This document shows, in pieces, positions 27,839 to 37,168 of a stretch of 64,000 nt of DNA. Within the stretch, counting starts at the first letter, position 1. Every line of letters starts with the position of its first letter. The notes beneath the pieces are model-generated. The model was given only the letters and a program-made list of their open reading frames with translations. It had not been told where the DNA came from and did not search any database. The position numbers and the translations under genes were made by a program. The DNA is from an uncultured Comamonas sp. (GTDB lineage: Bacteria; Pseudomonadota; Gammaproteobacteria; Burkholderiales; Burkholderiaceae_C): positions 1 to 64,000 of the forward strand of contig CAMZGS010000004.1 in assembly GCA_947306475.1 (NCBI GenBank), given 5' to 3'.

Positions 27839-29020
27839 TCACATGGCCCAGCGCTGCGCCATGCGCGCGGCCACCGCACGGGCCTGCGCATCCAGCTCCA
27901 GCAGTGCGGCCACGCTGCCTGGGCGCTCTTGTGGCACCAAGGCTTCCAGCGTAGCCTGATTGACGGCATGGATGCGGTCAAAGCGCAGGCGCTCATGCAG
28001 GAAGGCATCCACGGCCACTTCGTTGGCAGCATTGAGCACCGTGGTCGTCCCCTCGGGCGCGCGCAGTGCCTGCCAGGACAGATGCACTCCCGGAAAGCGC
28101 TGGGCGTCGGCCTCCTCGAACGTCAGCGCCGCCAGACGGGTGAAGTCCAGCGGCTCCACCCCACTGATGATGCGCTCGGGCCAGGCCAGGCCGCAGGCAA
28201 TCGGCACACGCATGTCGGGCGTACCCAGTTGTGCCAGGATGGAACTGTCCTGCAGCTGCACCATGGAGTGAATGATCTGCTCGGGGTGCAGCACCACGCG
28301 AATCTGCTCCGGTGCCATGTCGAACAGCCAACGCGCCTCGATGACCTCCAACGCCTTGTTCATCATGGTGGCCGAGTCCACCGAAATCTTGCGTCCCATG
28401 CTGAAGTTGGGGTGCTTGCAGGCCTGCGCAGGGGTGACCTCATGCAGCGTGGCCGGATCGCGCTGGCGAAACGGCCCGCCCGAAGCGGTCAGGATGATGC
28501 TGTGCACGCGCCGCGCCCAGGTGCTGCGCTCCTCGGGCAGGCACTGGAAGATGGCCGAATGCTCGCTGTCGATGGGCAACAGCGTGCAACCGTGGTTGCG
28601 CACGGTTTCCATGAACAAGGCGCCTCCCACCACCAGCGCCTCCTTGTTGGCCAGCAGCAGGCGCTTGCCCGCGCGCGCTGCTGCCAGGCACGGCGCCAGG
28701 CCGGCAGCACCCACGATGGCGCCCATGACGGCATCCACCTCTTCGTGCGATGCTATGGTTTCGAGAGCTTCTGGCGCTTGCAGAACAACCGTTTTTGCCG
28801 AATTTTGCTGTAATTTTTCTGCCAGCAGCCTGGCATGCGCGGCGCTGGCCATGACGGCATAGCGCGGCTGAAACTCCAGGCACTGCGCCAGCAAGGCTTC
28901 CACCTGGGTGGCGGCGCTGAGCGCAAAAACTTCAAACTTCCCGGGGTGGCGACGGACCACGTCCAGCGTGCTGGTGCCAATGGAGCCGGTCGAACCCAGC
29001 ACCGTAATGCGTTGCTTCAT
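27839..29020 (-). CDS. dxr: 1-deoxy-D-xylulose 5-phosphate reductoisomerase
   Basis: Second step of the MEP isoprenoid pathway, forming 2-C-methylerythritol 4-phosphate with NADPH. The N-terminal Rossmann motif is ITVLGSTGSIGTSTLDVV. Catalytic blocks are LLLANKEALVVGG, LLPIDSEHSAIFQ, LTASGGPFR, HPNFSMGRKISVDSATMMNK and VLNAANEVAVDAFL. The 393-residue length fits. The start at 29020 is 35 bases after cdsA; upstream frame extension is antisense/shadow of cdsA. Its product feeds UppS upstream in the same operon. Confidence 0.97.
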   Translation of the reverse strand: MKQRITVLGSTGSIGTSTLDVVRRHPGKFEVFALSAATQVEALLAQCLEFQPRYAVMASAAHARLLAEKLQQNSAKTVVLQAPEALETIASHEEVDAVMGAIVGAAGLAPCLAAARAGKRLLLANKEALVVGGALFMETVRNHGCTLLPIDSEHSAIFQCLPEERSTWARRVHSIILTASGGPFRQRDPATLHEVTPAQACKHPNFSMGRKISVDSATMMNKALEVIEARWLFDMAPEQIRVVLHPEQIIHSMVQLQDSSILAQLGTPDMRVPIACGLAWPERIISGVEPLDFTRLAALTFEEADAQRFPGVHLSWQALRAPEGTTTVLNAANEVAVDAFLHERLRFDRIHAVNQATLEALVPQERPGSVAALLELDAQARAVAARMAQRWAM

Positions 29021-29055
29021 ATGCAGAGACTTTGCGTAAATCGGGCGGCCATGTT

Positions 29056-29907
29056 TCAGGCCACGTAACTGGCCAGCAGCATGGCCAGCGGCAGGGTGGG
29101 CAGCAGGGCGTCGATGCGATCCAGCACACCGCCATGCCCTGGCAGCAGCTGGCTGCTGTCCTTGACACCAGCGCTGCGCTTGATGAGGGACTCCACCAGA
29201 TCGCCCAGCACACTCATTGCCGTCAGGAACAGGGCCGCCAGCACCAGAAACCCGGTGCCCGCGCTGGCCAGTCGGCTGTACAGGCTGAGCGACTGCGGTG
29301 CCTGGCTGGCATCGCACTGCACCCACACCAGGGCCATCACCAGCACACCGATGGCACCACCCAGCGCCCCCTCCCAGCTTTTGCCGGGGCTGATGCTGGG
29401 TGCCAGCTTGACGGCAATGAGGCGCTGCCCCAGAGCTCGGCCGGCGAAGTAGGCAAACACGTCTGCCACCCAGACCAGCAACAGCACCGAAAGCAGAAAG
29501 TTCACCCCCAGGGCACGCGCCTGCACCATGGCCAGGCCTGCCACGGCCAGGGCCAGCATCCCCGCCGGCCAGCGCAGCGCCAGCGGCAGACGCCCCCAGA
29601 CGGGCACCCCGGCACGCACCAGAAACACTGCCGCCAGCACCCAGGCACTGCCGGCGATCAGCCACAGCAGCGGGTAATGCCCCTGCAACCAGCCCTGCTG
29701 CCAGGCCAGGCCACCCAGCGCAGCCAGCACGGCTCCACTGGCCAGCGAACCCGCCTGCCCCAGTCCGTTGAGGCGCCCCCACTCCCAGCCTCCAGCGGCC
29801 ACCATCAGCACCACGATGGCGTTGAAGCCCACGGTGTTGGGATGCAGCAGCGCGGGCAAAAGCACGGCCAGCAGGATCAGGGCGGTGATGACGCGCTGCT
29901 TCAGCAT
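29056..29907 (-). CDS. cdsA: Phosphatidate cytidylyltransferase
   Basis: An integral membrane enzyme making CDP-diacylglycerol from phosphatidate and CTP for all phospholipids. The 283-residue product has about eight hydrophobic helices. The C-terminal signature is seen as SLIKRSAGVKDSSQLLPGHG followed by GVLDRIDALL, matching the CdsA family pattern. A GGAAGGA sequence precedes the ATG at 29907. It is separated from uppS by 142 bases that hold a palindromic repeat. Confidence 0.95.
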   Translation of the reverse strand: MLKQRVITALILLAVLLPALLHPNTVGFNAIVVLMVAAGGWEWGRLNGLGQAGSLASGAVLAALGGLAWQQGWLQGHYPLLWLIAGSAWVLAAVFLVRAGVPVWGRLPLALRWPAGMLALAVAGLAMVQARALGVNFLLSVLLLVWVADVFAYFAGRALGQRLIAVKLAPSISPGKSWEGALGGAIGVLVMALVWVQCDASQAPQSLSLYSRLASAGTGFLVLAALFLTAMSVLGDLVESLIKRSAGVKDSSQLLPGHGGVLDRIDALLPTLPLAMLLASYVA

Positions 29908-29963
29908 GGGATGGTTCCTTCCTCACAAGCGCCGTGCCTGGCACGACGCTCCAAAAAAACAGG

Positions 29964-30039
29964 AGCTGCTTGCGCTGGCTGTACAAGGATATTAGCAATA
30001 AAAAGCCTTGAAATCCGCGCCACACCAGCGGTAGCAGCT
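29964..30039. repeat. Intergenic palindrome within the rpsB-lpx operon (AGCTGCTTGCGCT family)
   Basis: AGCTGCTTGCGCTGG at 29964-29978 and CCAGCGGTAGCAGCT at 30025-30039 are inverted copies with a 2-base mismatch in the middle of the arm, the same layout as the palindrome at 37093. It fills the 142-base gap between uppS and cdsA, the widest gap inside the uppS-to-lpxB block. Confidence 0.65.
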
Positions 30040-30049
30040 ATTCATTTCA

Positions 30050-30793
30050 CTATTCGCTCGCTGCCTGAGCGGACACCTGGGCCGAAGTCTGACCGAAGCG
30101 GCGCTCGCGCCTGGCGAACTCGGCAATGGCTGCATCCAGGTCTGCCGCATCGAAGTCGGGCCAGAGCCGGTCGCTGAACAGCAGTTCGGCATACGCCGCC
30201 TGCCAGAGCAGAAAGTTGCTCAGGCGCAGCTCCCCACCGGTGCGAATGATCAGGTCCGGGTCGGGCACATGCGCCAGCGCCATGGCGGCGTTGATGTTCT
30301 CTTCGGTCAAGGCCTGCCCCGCGGCGGCCACCCTGGCGGCGGCCTGGGCCATGTCCCAGCGGCCACCATAGTTGAAACAGATGTTGAGCACCAGCCTGTC
30401 GTTGGCGGCTGTGGCCACTTCGGCCTGTGCCAGGCCGGTCTGCACCTTGGCGGGCAGGCTCTCGCGCTCGCCCACAAAGTGCAGGCGCACGCCTTCCCGG
30501 GCCAGCTCCGGCACCTCGCGCGTCAGCGCCGTGGCCATCAGCGCCATCAGGCCTGAGACTTCGTCCTGCGGGCGGCCCCAGTTCTCCGAGGAAAAGGCAA
30601 ACACCGTCAGCACCGCCACGCCGCGCTCCATGCACAGGCGCACACAGCGGCGCAGGGCATCCAGCCCCTTCTTGTGCCCGGCCAGACGCGGCAGGAACCG
30701 CCTGGTGGCCCAGCGGCCATTGCCATCCATCACGATGGCAACGTGCCGCGGCACCGCACCTGCCGCGCTGTGGCTTTGGTCGGAAGCTGCCAC
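30050..30793 (-). CDS. uppS: Undecaprenyl diphosphate synthase (cis-prenyltransferase)
   Basis: Extends farnesyl diphosphate with isopentenyl units to undecaprenyl diphosphate, the carrier lipid for peptidoglycan and O-antigen. The 247-residue protein has the catalytic HVAIVMDGNGRWATRR, the AFSSENWGRP loop, LNICFNYGGRWD, and the C-terminal DLIIRTGGELRLSNFLLWQ. The start is a GTG at 30793, 3 bases after the frr stop, so ribosomes probably reinitiate from frr. Confidence 0.96.
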   Translation of the reverse strand: MAASDQSHSAAGAVPRHVAIVMDGNGRWATRRFLPRLAGHKKGLDALRRCVRLCMERGVAVLTVFAFSSENWGRPQDEVSGLMALMATALTREVPELAREGVRLHFVGERESLPAKVQTGLAQAEVATAANDRLVLNICFNYGGRWDMAQAAARVAAAGQALTEENINAAMALAHVPDPDLIIRTGGELRLSNFLLWQAAYAELLFSDRLWPDFDAADLDAAIAEFARRERRFGQTSAQVSAQAASE

Positions 30794-30796
30794 GTA

Positions 30797-31357
30797 TTAC
30801 ACCGCCATGATGTCCTGCTCTTTGGCAGCGACCAGGGCGTCGATTTCAGCGATGAACTTGTCGGTCAGCTTCTGGATGTCGGCTTCGCTGCGCTTTTGTT
30901 CGTCTTCCGACACTTCCTTGTCCTTCACCAGCTTCTTCACCGACTCGTTGGCATCGCGACGCAGGTTGCGCACGGCCACCTTGGCGCCTTCGCCCTCGCT
31001 GCGTGCCAGCTTGGTCATTTCCTTGCGGCGCTCTTCGCTCATGGGGGGCATGGGCACGCGGATCAGGTCACCCATCGCCGCGGGATTCAGACCCAGGTCG
31101 CTTTCGCGGATGGCCTTTTCCACCTTGGCCGACATGTTCTTTTCCCAGGGCTGCACGCTGATGGTGCGCGCATCCAGCAGCGAGACATTGGCCACCTGCG
31201 ACAGCGGCACCATGGAGCCGTAGTACTCGACATGGATCACATCCAGCAACTGCGGGCTGGCACGGCCGGTGCGAATGCGCGAGAGGTTGTTCTTCAGGGC
31301 CTCGATGGATTGCCCCATCTTGGTTTCGGCATTTTTCTTGATTTCGGCGATGGTCAT
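30797..31357 (-). CDS. frr: Ribosome recycling factor
   Basis: With EF-G it splits post-termination ribosomes. The 186-residue product starts [20 protein letters not shown] and carries the family block [15 protein letters not shown]. It contains the three-helix bundle with [18 protein letters not shown]. The start at 31357 has GAGG about 9 bases upstream and restores the family length; the frame is open 14 codons further up. Confidence 0.96.
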   Translation of the reverse strand: MTIAEIKKNAETKMGQSIEALKNNLSRIRTGRASPQLLDVIHVEYYGSMVPLSQVANVSLLDARTISVQPWEKNMSAKVEKAIRESDLGLNPAAMGDLIRVPMPPMSEERRKEMTKLARSEGEGAKVAVRNLRRDANESVKKLVKDKEVSEDEQKRSEADIQKLTDKFIAEIDALVAAKEQDIMAV

Positions 31358-31429
31358 TGGGCTTACCTCTGAAAGCAAACGGCCTTCCATTGTTCGCACA
31401 AGGGAAGGCCAGGAAACGTAAGAAAACGA

Positions 31430-32152
31430 TCAGGCGGACACCAGTGTGCCCTCATCCTCACCCAGCACCACGCGCAACAAGGCGCCGGGCTTGACGATGG
31501 AGAACACCCGAATGGGCAGCTTCTGGTCACGGCACAGCGCAAAGGCCGTTGCGTCCATGATGCCCAGGTTGCGCACGATGGCCTCGTCGAACGAGAGCCG
31601 CGAATACCGCGTTGCGGTCGGATCCTTCATCGGATCTGCGGTGTACACCCCGTCCACCTTGGTGGCCTTGAGCACCACCTCGGCACCGATCTCGGCACCG
31701 CGCAGCGAAGCTGCCGTGTCGGTGGTGAAGAACGGGTTGCCCGTGCCGGCGGCAAAGATCACCACCTTGCCCTCTTCCAGGTACTGCAGGGCCTTGGGGC
31801 GCACATAGGGCTCGACCACCTGCTGGATGTCGATGGCCGACATCACGCGCGCGGTCAAACCCTGCTTGTCCATGGCATCGGCCAGGGCCAGCGAGTTCAT
31901 CACCGTGGCCAGCATGCCCATGTAGTCGGCCGTGGCACGATCCATGCCAGCCGAACCACCGGCCACACCCCGGAAGATGTTGCCCCCGCCGATCACCACC
32001 GCCACTTCCACACCAATGCGCGTGACCTCGGCAATCTCGGCCACCATGCGCTCGATGGTGGTGCGGTTGATGCCGAAGGCGTCGTCACCCATCAAAGCCT
32101 CGCCAGACAGCTTGAGCAAGATGCGCTTGTGTACGGGGCGAACCTGGGTCAT
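31430..32152 (-). CDS. pyrH: UMP kinase
   Basis: Phosphorylates UMP to UDP in pyrimidine nucleotide synthesis. The 240-residue product has [14 protein letters not shown] at the N-terminus, the glycine-rich [27 protein letters not shown], and [20 protein letters not shown]. The start [10 protein letters not shown] at 32152 has GGAG 9 bases upstream. It is 70 bases from tsf and 72 from frr, the standard order. Confidence 0.97.
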   Translation of the reverse strand: MTQVRPVHKRILLKLSGEALMGDDAFGINRTTIERMVAEIAEVTRIGVEVAVVIGGGNIFRGVAGGSAGMDRATADYMGMLATVMNSLALADAMDKQGLTARVMSAIDIQQVVEPYVRPKALQYLEEGKVVIFAAGTGNPFFTTDTAASLRGAEIGAEVVLKATKVDGVYTADPMKDPTATRYSRLSFDEAIVRNLGIMDATAFALCRDQKLPIRVFSIVKPGALLRVVLGEDEGTLVSA

Positions 32153-32222
32153 GGTGTGTAACTCCAAAAAAGCAAAGTGGCAAACAGAGAAACAGGCAGG
32201 GGCGGTCTGAGCCTAACCCCTC

Positions 32223-33116
32223 TTAGGCGTTCTTGGCAGCGGCCATCTGGGCGGCCACTTCAGCGGCAAAGTCGTCGGCCTTCTTCTCGATGCCTTCACC
32301 CACCACGTACAGCGTGAAGCTCTTGATGGTGGTGTTCTTGGCCTTGAGCATGGCGCCCACGGTTTGCTTGCCGTCTTCGGCCTTCACGAACACCTGATCA
32401 GCCAGCGACACTTCCTTCAGGTACTTCTGCACCGAGCCTTCGACCATCTTGGCGACGATCTCGGCAGGCTTGCCGGACTCGGCAGCCTTGGCAGCGGCCA
32501 CGGAGCGCTCTTTTTCGATCAGCTCGGCGGGCACGTCGGCGCTGGTCAGGGCCACGGGCTTCATGGCAGCCACGTGCATGGCCACATCCTTGGCAGCGAC
32601 GGCATCACCCTCGAACTCCACGACCACGCCGATGCGGCTGCCGTGCAGGTAATAAGCCAGGTTGGAGCCGGAGAATTGCTTGAAGCGGCGGAAGGTCATG
32701 TTCTCGCCGATCTTGCCGATCAGGCCCTTGCGCACGTCTTCCAGGGTGGGGCCAAAGCCGTCCTGCTCGTAAGGCAGGGCACCCAGAGCTTCCACGTCGG
32801 CGGGGTTGTGCTTGGCCACCAGCTCGGCTGCTGCCTTGGCCATGGCGACGAAGCTGTCGTTCTTGGACACAAAGTCGGTTTCGCTGTTGACTTCGATCAG
32901 CGCACCCACACCACCTTCCACATAGGCAGCGACCACACCCTCAGCGGTCACGCGAGCGGCAGCCTTGCCAGCCTTGGTGCCCAGCTTGACGCGCAGCAGC
33001 TCTTCGGCCTTGGCCATGTCGCCGTCGGCTTCGGTCAGCGCCTTCTTGCACTCCATCATGGGCGCGTCGGTCTTTGCGCGCAGTTCAGCCACCATGCTTG
33101 CGGTAATTGCAGCCAT
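32223..33116 (-). CDS. tsf: Translation elongation factor Ts
   Basis: Nucleotide exchange factor for EF-Tu. The 297-residue product has the N-terminal UBA-like [17 protein letters not shown] and the signature [19 protein letters not shown]. The two core subdomains follow, including the second-subdomain block [16 protein letters not shown]. It starts with ATG at 33116, 105 bases after the rpsB stop. Confidence 0.97.
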   Translation of the reverse strand: MAAITASMVAELRAKTDAPMMECKKALTEADGDMAKAEELLRVKLGTKAGKAAARVTAEGVVAAYVEGGVGALIEVNSETDFVSKNDSFVAMAKAAAELVAKHNPADVEALGALPYEQDGFGPTLEDVRKGLIGKIGENMTFRRFKQFSGSNLAYYLHGSRIGVVVEFEGDAVAAKDVAMHVAAMKPVALTSADVPAELIEKERSVAAAKAAESGKPAEIVAKMVEGSVQKYLKEVSLADQVFVKAEDGKQTVGAMLKAKNTTIKSFTLYVVGEGIEKKADDFAAEVAAQMAAAKNA

Positions 33117-33221
33117 TTTGTTTCTCCGTATTCAATACTTTGCAAAGGTAAAGCGCAGTTACAAAAAGGGGGCTACCAGAGCCCCGCTTTTCCCATGCGC
33201 TGCGAGACGCGGCCTGGCAGA

Positions 33222-33977
33222 TCAGGCAGCAGTGCCCTCTTGCACTTCGACGAATTCGTCAGCGCTTTCGCCGGACGCAGCCTGCACCACGTCGTTCAGA
33301 CGGGCCTCACGGCCTTCCAGGATGGCGTCGGCGATGCCACGGGCGTACAGCGCCACAGCCTTGGCCGAGTCGTCGTTGCCGGGGATGACATAGTCGATGC
33401 CATCGGGGTTGTGGTTGGTATCCACCACGCCAATCAGGGGGATGCCCAGCTTCTTGGCTTCGGAGACGGCAATCTTGTGGTAGCCCACGTCGATGACGAA
33501 GATGGCATCGGGCAGGTTGTTCATGTCCTGGATGCCACCGATGTCACGCTCCAGCTTGGCCAGCTCGCGCGAGAACATCAGCTGCTCCTTCTTGGACAGG
33601 GAATCCAGACCAGCTTCCTGCTGGGCCTTCATGTCCTTCAGGCGCTTGATGGAAGTCTTGACGGTCTTGAAGTTGGTCAGCATGCCACCCAGCCAGCGCT
33701 GATCGACATAGGGCACGCCAGCACGGCGAGCCTGCTCCACCACCAGCTCACGAGCCTGGCGCTTGGTGCCCACCATCAGGATGGTGCCCCCGTTGGCAGC
33801 CAGCTGCTTGGCGAACTTCTGGGCGGCCTGGAACATGGGCAGCGTCTTTTCCAGATTGATGATGTGGATCTTGTTGCGCTGACCAAAGATGTAGGGAGCC
33901 ATCTTGGGATCCCAGAAACGGGTTTGGTGACCGAAGTGGACACCGGCCTCCAGCATTTCACGCATGGTGACGGACAT
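33222..33977 (-). CDS. rpsB: 30S ribosomal protein S2
   Basis: The 251-residue protein begins [20 protein letters not shown] and has the family blocks [37 protein letters not shown] and [16 protein letters not shown]. The start at 33977 has GGAG about 7 bases upstream; 26 earlier codons are open but not S2-like. It is the first gene of the operon; the ~100 bases upstream probably hold the promoter and S2-binding leader, but I see no clear -35/-10 pair. Confidence 0.97.
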   Translation of the reverse strand: MSVTMREMLEAGVHFGHQTRFWDPKMAPYIFGQRNKIHIINLEKTLPMFQAAQKFAKQLAANGGTILMVGTKRQARELVVEQARRAGVPYVDQRWLGGMLTNFKTVKTSIKRLKDMKAQQEAGLDSLSKKEQLMFSRELAKLERDIGGIQDMNNLPDAIFVIDVGYHKIAVSEAKKLGIPLIGVVDTNHNPDGIDYVIPGNDDSAKAVALYARGIADAILEGREARLNDVVQAASGESADEFVEVQEGTAA

Positions 33978-34150
33978 AAGTTTCTCCAGAAGGTTAGGTC
34001 TAAAATCCAGCTCGATTTTGCGGATACGGTCTGTGCGTACCGGGCAACACCTCATGGGAGCTGGTTCGCTATTTCGCTTGCGGCACAGGCGCCCGTCAGA
34101 TGAAGCACAGGGCTGGCAGCAGCAAAGCCCGAGGATTTTAGCACACGTTC

Positions 34151-35560
34151 ATGCTCACCGATTTCACCGCCCTGCGCGCGCAGCTGCTGCACGGCGCATC
34201 CGCCCCCTCCCCCAGCCACGCCATCCAGGCCAGCATTCAGGCCATGCACAACAAGGCCTACGCGCACGCCTATCTGCATACCGATGCCGACGGCGCCCTG
34301 CTGGCAGCGCAGCAGCCCCTGTCCGCTGCCCGCCCGCTCACAGGCGTGGCCGTGTCCATCAAGGCCCTGTTCGACGTGCAGGGCTGGGTGACCCATGCCG
34401 GCTCTGCGGTACTGCGCAACAACCCGCCCGCCACTGCCGATGCGCTGGCTGTCGCACGCCTGCGCGCCGCTGGTGCCAGCCTGATGGGGCAGACGCACAT
34501 GGTGGAGTTCTCCTTCTCCGGCGTGGGCACCAACCCGCACGATCCCACCCCACTGGCCATGGACGGCCTGTGGCAGCAGACGCTGGATGCCGCCTACGTG
34601 CCCGGCGGCTCCTCCTCGGGCTGCGCCGTCTCGGTGGCCAGCGGCAGCGCCTGGATCGGCCTGGGCTCGGATACCGGCGGCTCGATCCGCATTCCGGCTG
34701 CGCTCAACGGTCTGGTCGGCTTCAAATCCACCGCTGCGCTGGTACCCATGCAGGGCAGCATTCCTCTGTCCACATCGCTGGATACGGCCTGCGCCATGAC
34801 GCACAGCGTGCGCGATGCCATCACCGCCCACAGCATTCTGGCCGCCCGACGTGTCACCCCCAGCCCGGCGCCCCTGTCGGCCTGGCGCCTGGCCGTGCCC
34901 CGCACGCTGATGCTTGATGCGCTGCAACCCAGCATCGCACGCGGCTTTGAACGCAGCCTGGACACCCTGCGCCGGGCCGGTGCACGCATTGAGGACATCG
35001 ACCTGCCAGAGCTGCACGAGCTGACCACCATCAACGCCCAGGGCGGCCTGACCGCTGCCGAGAGCTTTGCCTGGCACCGCCAGCTGTTGCAGCAGCATGC
35101 CGACGCCTACGACCCGCGCGTGCGCACACGCATCGAGCGTGGCGCCCAGATTTCCGCCGCCGATTACATCGCCACCCAGCAGGCACGCGCCAACTGGGTG
35201 GAGCGCATGCAGCAGCACCTGCGCGGCTACGATGCCCTGCTCAGCCCCACCACGCCGATCACGGCACCACTGCTCAGCAACGTGGCCCCGGCCGATGGTT
35301 CGCCCGAGGATGCGGCGCGTGATGCCGCTTTCTTCCAGGCCAACGCCTTGCTGCTGCGCAACACCAGCGTGGTGAACATGCTCGATGGTTGTGCCCTGAG
35401 CATCCCATGCCACCACCCTGGAGAGCTGCCCATGGGGCTGATGCTGTGGCACGCCGCCGGACACGACGATGCCCTGCTCGCCCTGGGACTGCTGGCCGAG
35501 GCAGCCCTGCTGCAACCGGCACTGGACCAGGGCGCGCAACGACGCATCTACCCCATATAA
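34151..35560 (+). CDS. Amidase (amidase-signature family)
   Basis: A 469-residue Ser-cisSer-Lys hydrolase. The catalytic Lys is in GVAVSIKALFDVQG, and the Gly/Ser-rich signature runs VPGGSSSGCAVSVASG to IGLGSDTGGSIRIPAALNGL, with cis-Ser and nucleophilic Ser. These residues are intact. No gatC/gatB partner is nearby, so it is more likely a free amidase (for example aryl-amide or allophanate-type) than GatA. It is divergent from rpsB and 14 bases upstream of the NAD(P)HX repair gene. Confidence 0.9.
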   Translation: MLTDFTALRAQLLHGASAPSPSHAIQASIQAMHNKAYAHAYLHTDADGALLAAQQPLSAARPLTGVAVSIKALFDVQGWVTHAGSAVLRNNPPATADALAVARLRAAGASLMGQTHMVEFSFSGVGTNPHDPTPLAMDGLWQQTLDAAYVPGGSSSGCAVSVASGSAWIGLGSDTGGSIRIPAALNGLVGFKSTAALVPMQGSIPLSTSLDTACAMTHSVRDAITAHSILAARRVTPSPAPLSAWRLAVPRTLMLDALQPSIARGFERSLDTLRRAGARIEDIDLPELHELTTINAQGGLTAAESFAWHRQLLQQHADAYDPRVRTRIERGAQISAADYIATQQARANWVERMQQHLRGYDALLSPTTPITAPLLSNVAPADGSPEDAARDAAFFQANALLLRNTSVVNMLDGCALSIPCHHPGELPMGLMLWHAAGHDDALLALGLLAEAALLQPALDQGAQRRIYPI

Positions 35561-35574
35561 AGGAAGGCGACCCC

Positions 35575-37086
35575 ATGCCCCTGCTGCCCGATCCCGCACA
35601 ACCCCATCCACTGTTCGATACGGCCAGCACCCGCCAGCTGGAATACGCCGCCCTGCAGCGCCACCCCACCCCCAGCCTGATGCAGCGTGCCGGCCAGGCC
35701 AGCGCACAACTGGCGCGTGCCATCGCCCCCCATGCCCAACGGGCCTGGGTGCTGTGCGGGCCGGGCAACAACGGCGGCGACGGTCTGGCAGCAGCAGCCC
35801 AGCTGGCGGCGGCAGGTCTGGCCGTGCACGTCAGCTGGCTTGGCCAGCCAGAGCGCGCCAGCGCCGATACCCTGGCGGCACTGCACCAGGCGCGCGCCTG
35901 CGACAGCATCTGCTGGGACATGCAGCCGCCGGCACTGCAGACCGATGACGTCGTCCTCGATGCCCTGCTGGGCATTGGCCTGAGCGGCGAGCGCCCCTGC
36001 GACGACACCATTGCCCAGCTGCTGCAAGCGCTCTACCGCAGCCCGGCACACTGCCTGCACATCGACGTACCCTCCGGGCTGGATGCCGACAGCGGCAACT
36101 ACCTGCCCGGCTACGCCCCCACCCAGGTGCGCCGGCACAGCAGCCAGCACACGCTGAGCCTGCTGACCCTGCACCCTGGCCTGTACACCACCCATGGGCG
36201 CGATGCGGCGGGCTGCATCTGGCTGGACGATCTGGGCCTGGCACGCATGGCCCTGCCTCTGCCAACGCCCACCGCCTGGCTGAGTGGCCCTGCGCCAACG
36301 CGCCTGCGCGCACACGCCAGCCACAAGGGCAGTTTTGGCGATGTGCTGGTCATTGGCGGACAAGGCCTGCAGGCCGGTGCTGCCATGCAGGGAGCTGCCA
36401 TCCTGGCCGCCATCGCAGCCCTGCACCACGGGGCGGGGCGCGTATTCCTGCACCTGCTGGATGGCGGGCACATCATGCACCTGCCGCAACAGCCGGAAAT
36501 CATGCTGCGCGGGCAGGTGGCCGCGCTCAACCAGCTGGAAAGCAGCAGCGTGGTCTGTGGCTGTGGAGGAGGAAGCAGCATCGTCGCCCTGCTGCCCAAG
36601 GTGCTGGAACACAGCGCGCGCCTGGTGCTGGATGCCGATGCGCTCAACGCCATCGCCGCCGACACCATGCTGCGCCAGCGCCTGCAGCTGCGCCAGCGCC
36701 AGGGGCTGCCCAGCGTGCTCACGCCGCACCCGCTGGAGGCCGCGCGCCTGTTGCACTGCAGCACGCAGGAGGTGCAGGCCCACCGCCTGCAGGCTGCACA
36801 AACCCTGGCCGACACCTTCCAGTGCACGGTACTGCTCAAGGGGTCCGGCAGCATCATCGCCAGCCCCGGGCAGACGCCACACATCAACCCCACCGGCAAC
36901 GCGCGCCTGGCCTGCGCCGGCACGGGCGATGTGCTGGCCGGCATGCTGGCGGCCTGCTGGCAACCCGACATCGACAGCCACCACGCAGCCTGCCACAGCG
37001 CCTGGTGGCACGGCCATCTGGCTGATCGCTGGCCCGCACAGCAGCCACTGACGGCTGGCGCACTGGCCCGTCAGGAAATTCACTAA
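35575..37086 (+). CDS. nnr: Bifunctional NAD(P)H-hydrate epimerase / ADP-dependent NAD(P)H-hydrate dehydratase
   Basis: Repairs damaged NAD(P)HX: the N-terminal YjeF_N half epimerises R to S forms and the C-terminal ribokinase-like half dehydrates S-NAD(P)HX. The N half shows TPSLMQRAGQASAQLAR, VLCGPGNNGGDGLAAA and HIDVPSGLDADSG. The C half shows HKGSFGDVLVIGG, VLDADALNAIA, VLTPHPLEAARLL, VLLKGSGSIIA and NARLACAGTGDVLAGMLAA. At 503 residues it matches E. coli Nnr. The ATG at 35575 follows AAAGGAAGG and lies 14 bases after the amidase stop, suggesting an operon. Confidence 0.95.
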   Translation: MPLLPDPAQPHPLFDTASTRQLEYAALQRHPTPSLMQRAGQASAQLARAIAPHAQRAWVLCGPGNNGGDGLAAAAQLAAAGLAVHVSWLGQPERASADTLAALHQARACDSICWDMQPPALQTDDVVLDALLGIGLSGERPCDDTIAQLLQALYRSPAHCLHIDVPSGLDADSGNYLPGYAPTQVRRHSSQHTLSLLTLHPGLYTTHGRDAAGCIWLDDLGLARMALPLPTPTAWLSGPAPTRLRAHASHKGSFGDVLVIGGQGLQAGAAMQGAAILAAIAALHHGAGRVFLHLLDGGHIMHLPQQPEIMLRGQVAALNQLESSSVVCGCGGGSSIVALLPKVLEHSARLVLDADALNAIAADTMLRQRLQLRQRQGLPSVLTPHPLEAARLLHCSTQEVQAHRLQAAQTLADTFQCTVLLKGSGSIIASPGQTPHINPTGNARLACAGTGDVLAGMLAACWQPDIDSHHAACHSAWWHGHLADRWPAQQPLTAGALARQEIH

Positions 37087-37092
37087 AAAGTG

Positions 37093-37168
37093 AGCTGCTT
37101 GCGCTGAAAAACAAAGGACTTCAGACAAAAATTATCCTGAAGTCCTTTATTGGAAAGCGCTTGCAGCT
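37093..37168. terminator. Nested double palindrome, probable bidirectional terminator
   Basis: The outer arms AGCTGCTTGCGCT (37093-37105) and AGCGCTTGCAGCT (37156-37168) pair except for the central two bases. Inside, AAAGGACTTCAG (37113-37124) and CTGAAGTCCTTT (37137-37148) form a perfect 12-bp hairpin. T-rich sequence flanks both sides. It lies exactly between convergent nnr (+) and the GGDEF/EAL gene (-). The outer arms belong to the dispersed palindrome family. Confidence 0.8.

Noticed and set aside
28748-28790. Palindrome-like GAGAGCTTCTGGCGCTTGCAG segment inside dxr
   Set aside because: It resembles the intergenic repeat family, but dxr has normal length here and the encoded residues align with the family, so an insertion is not supported.
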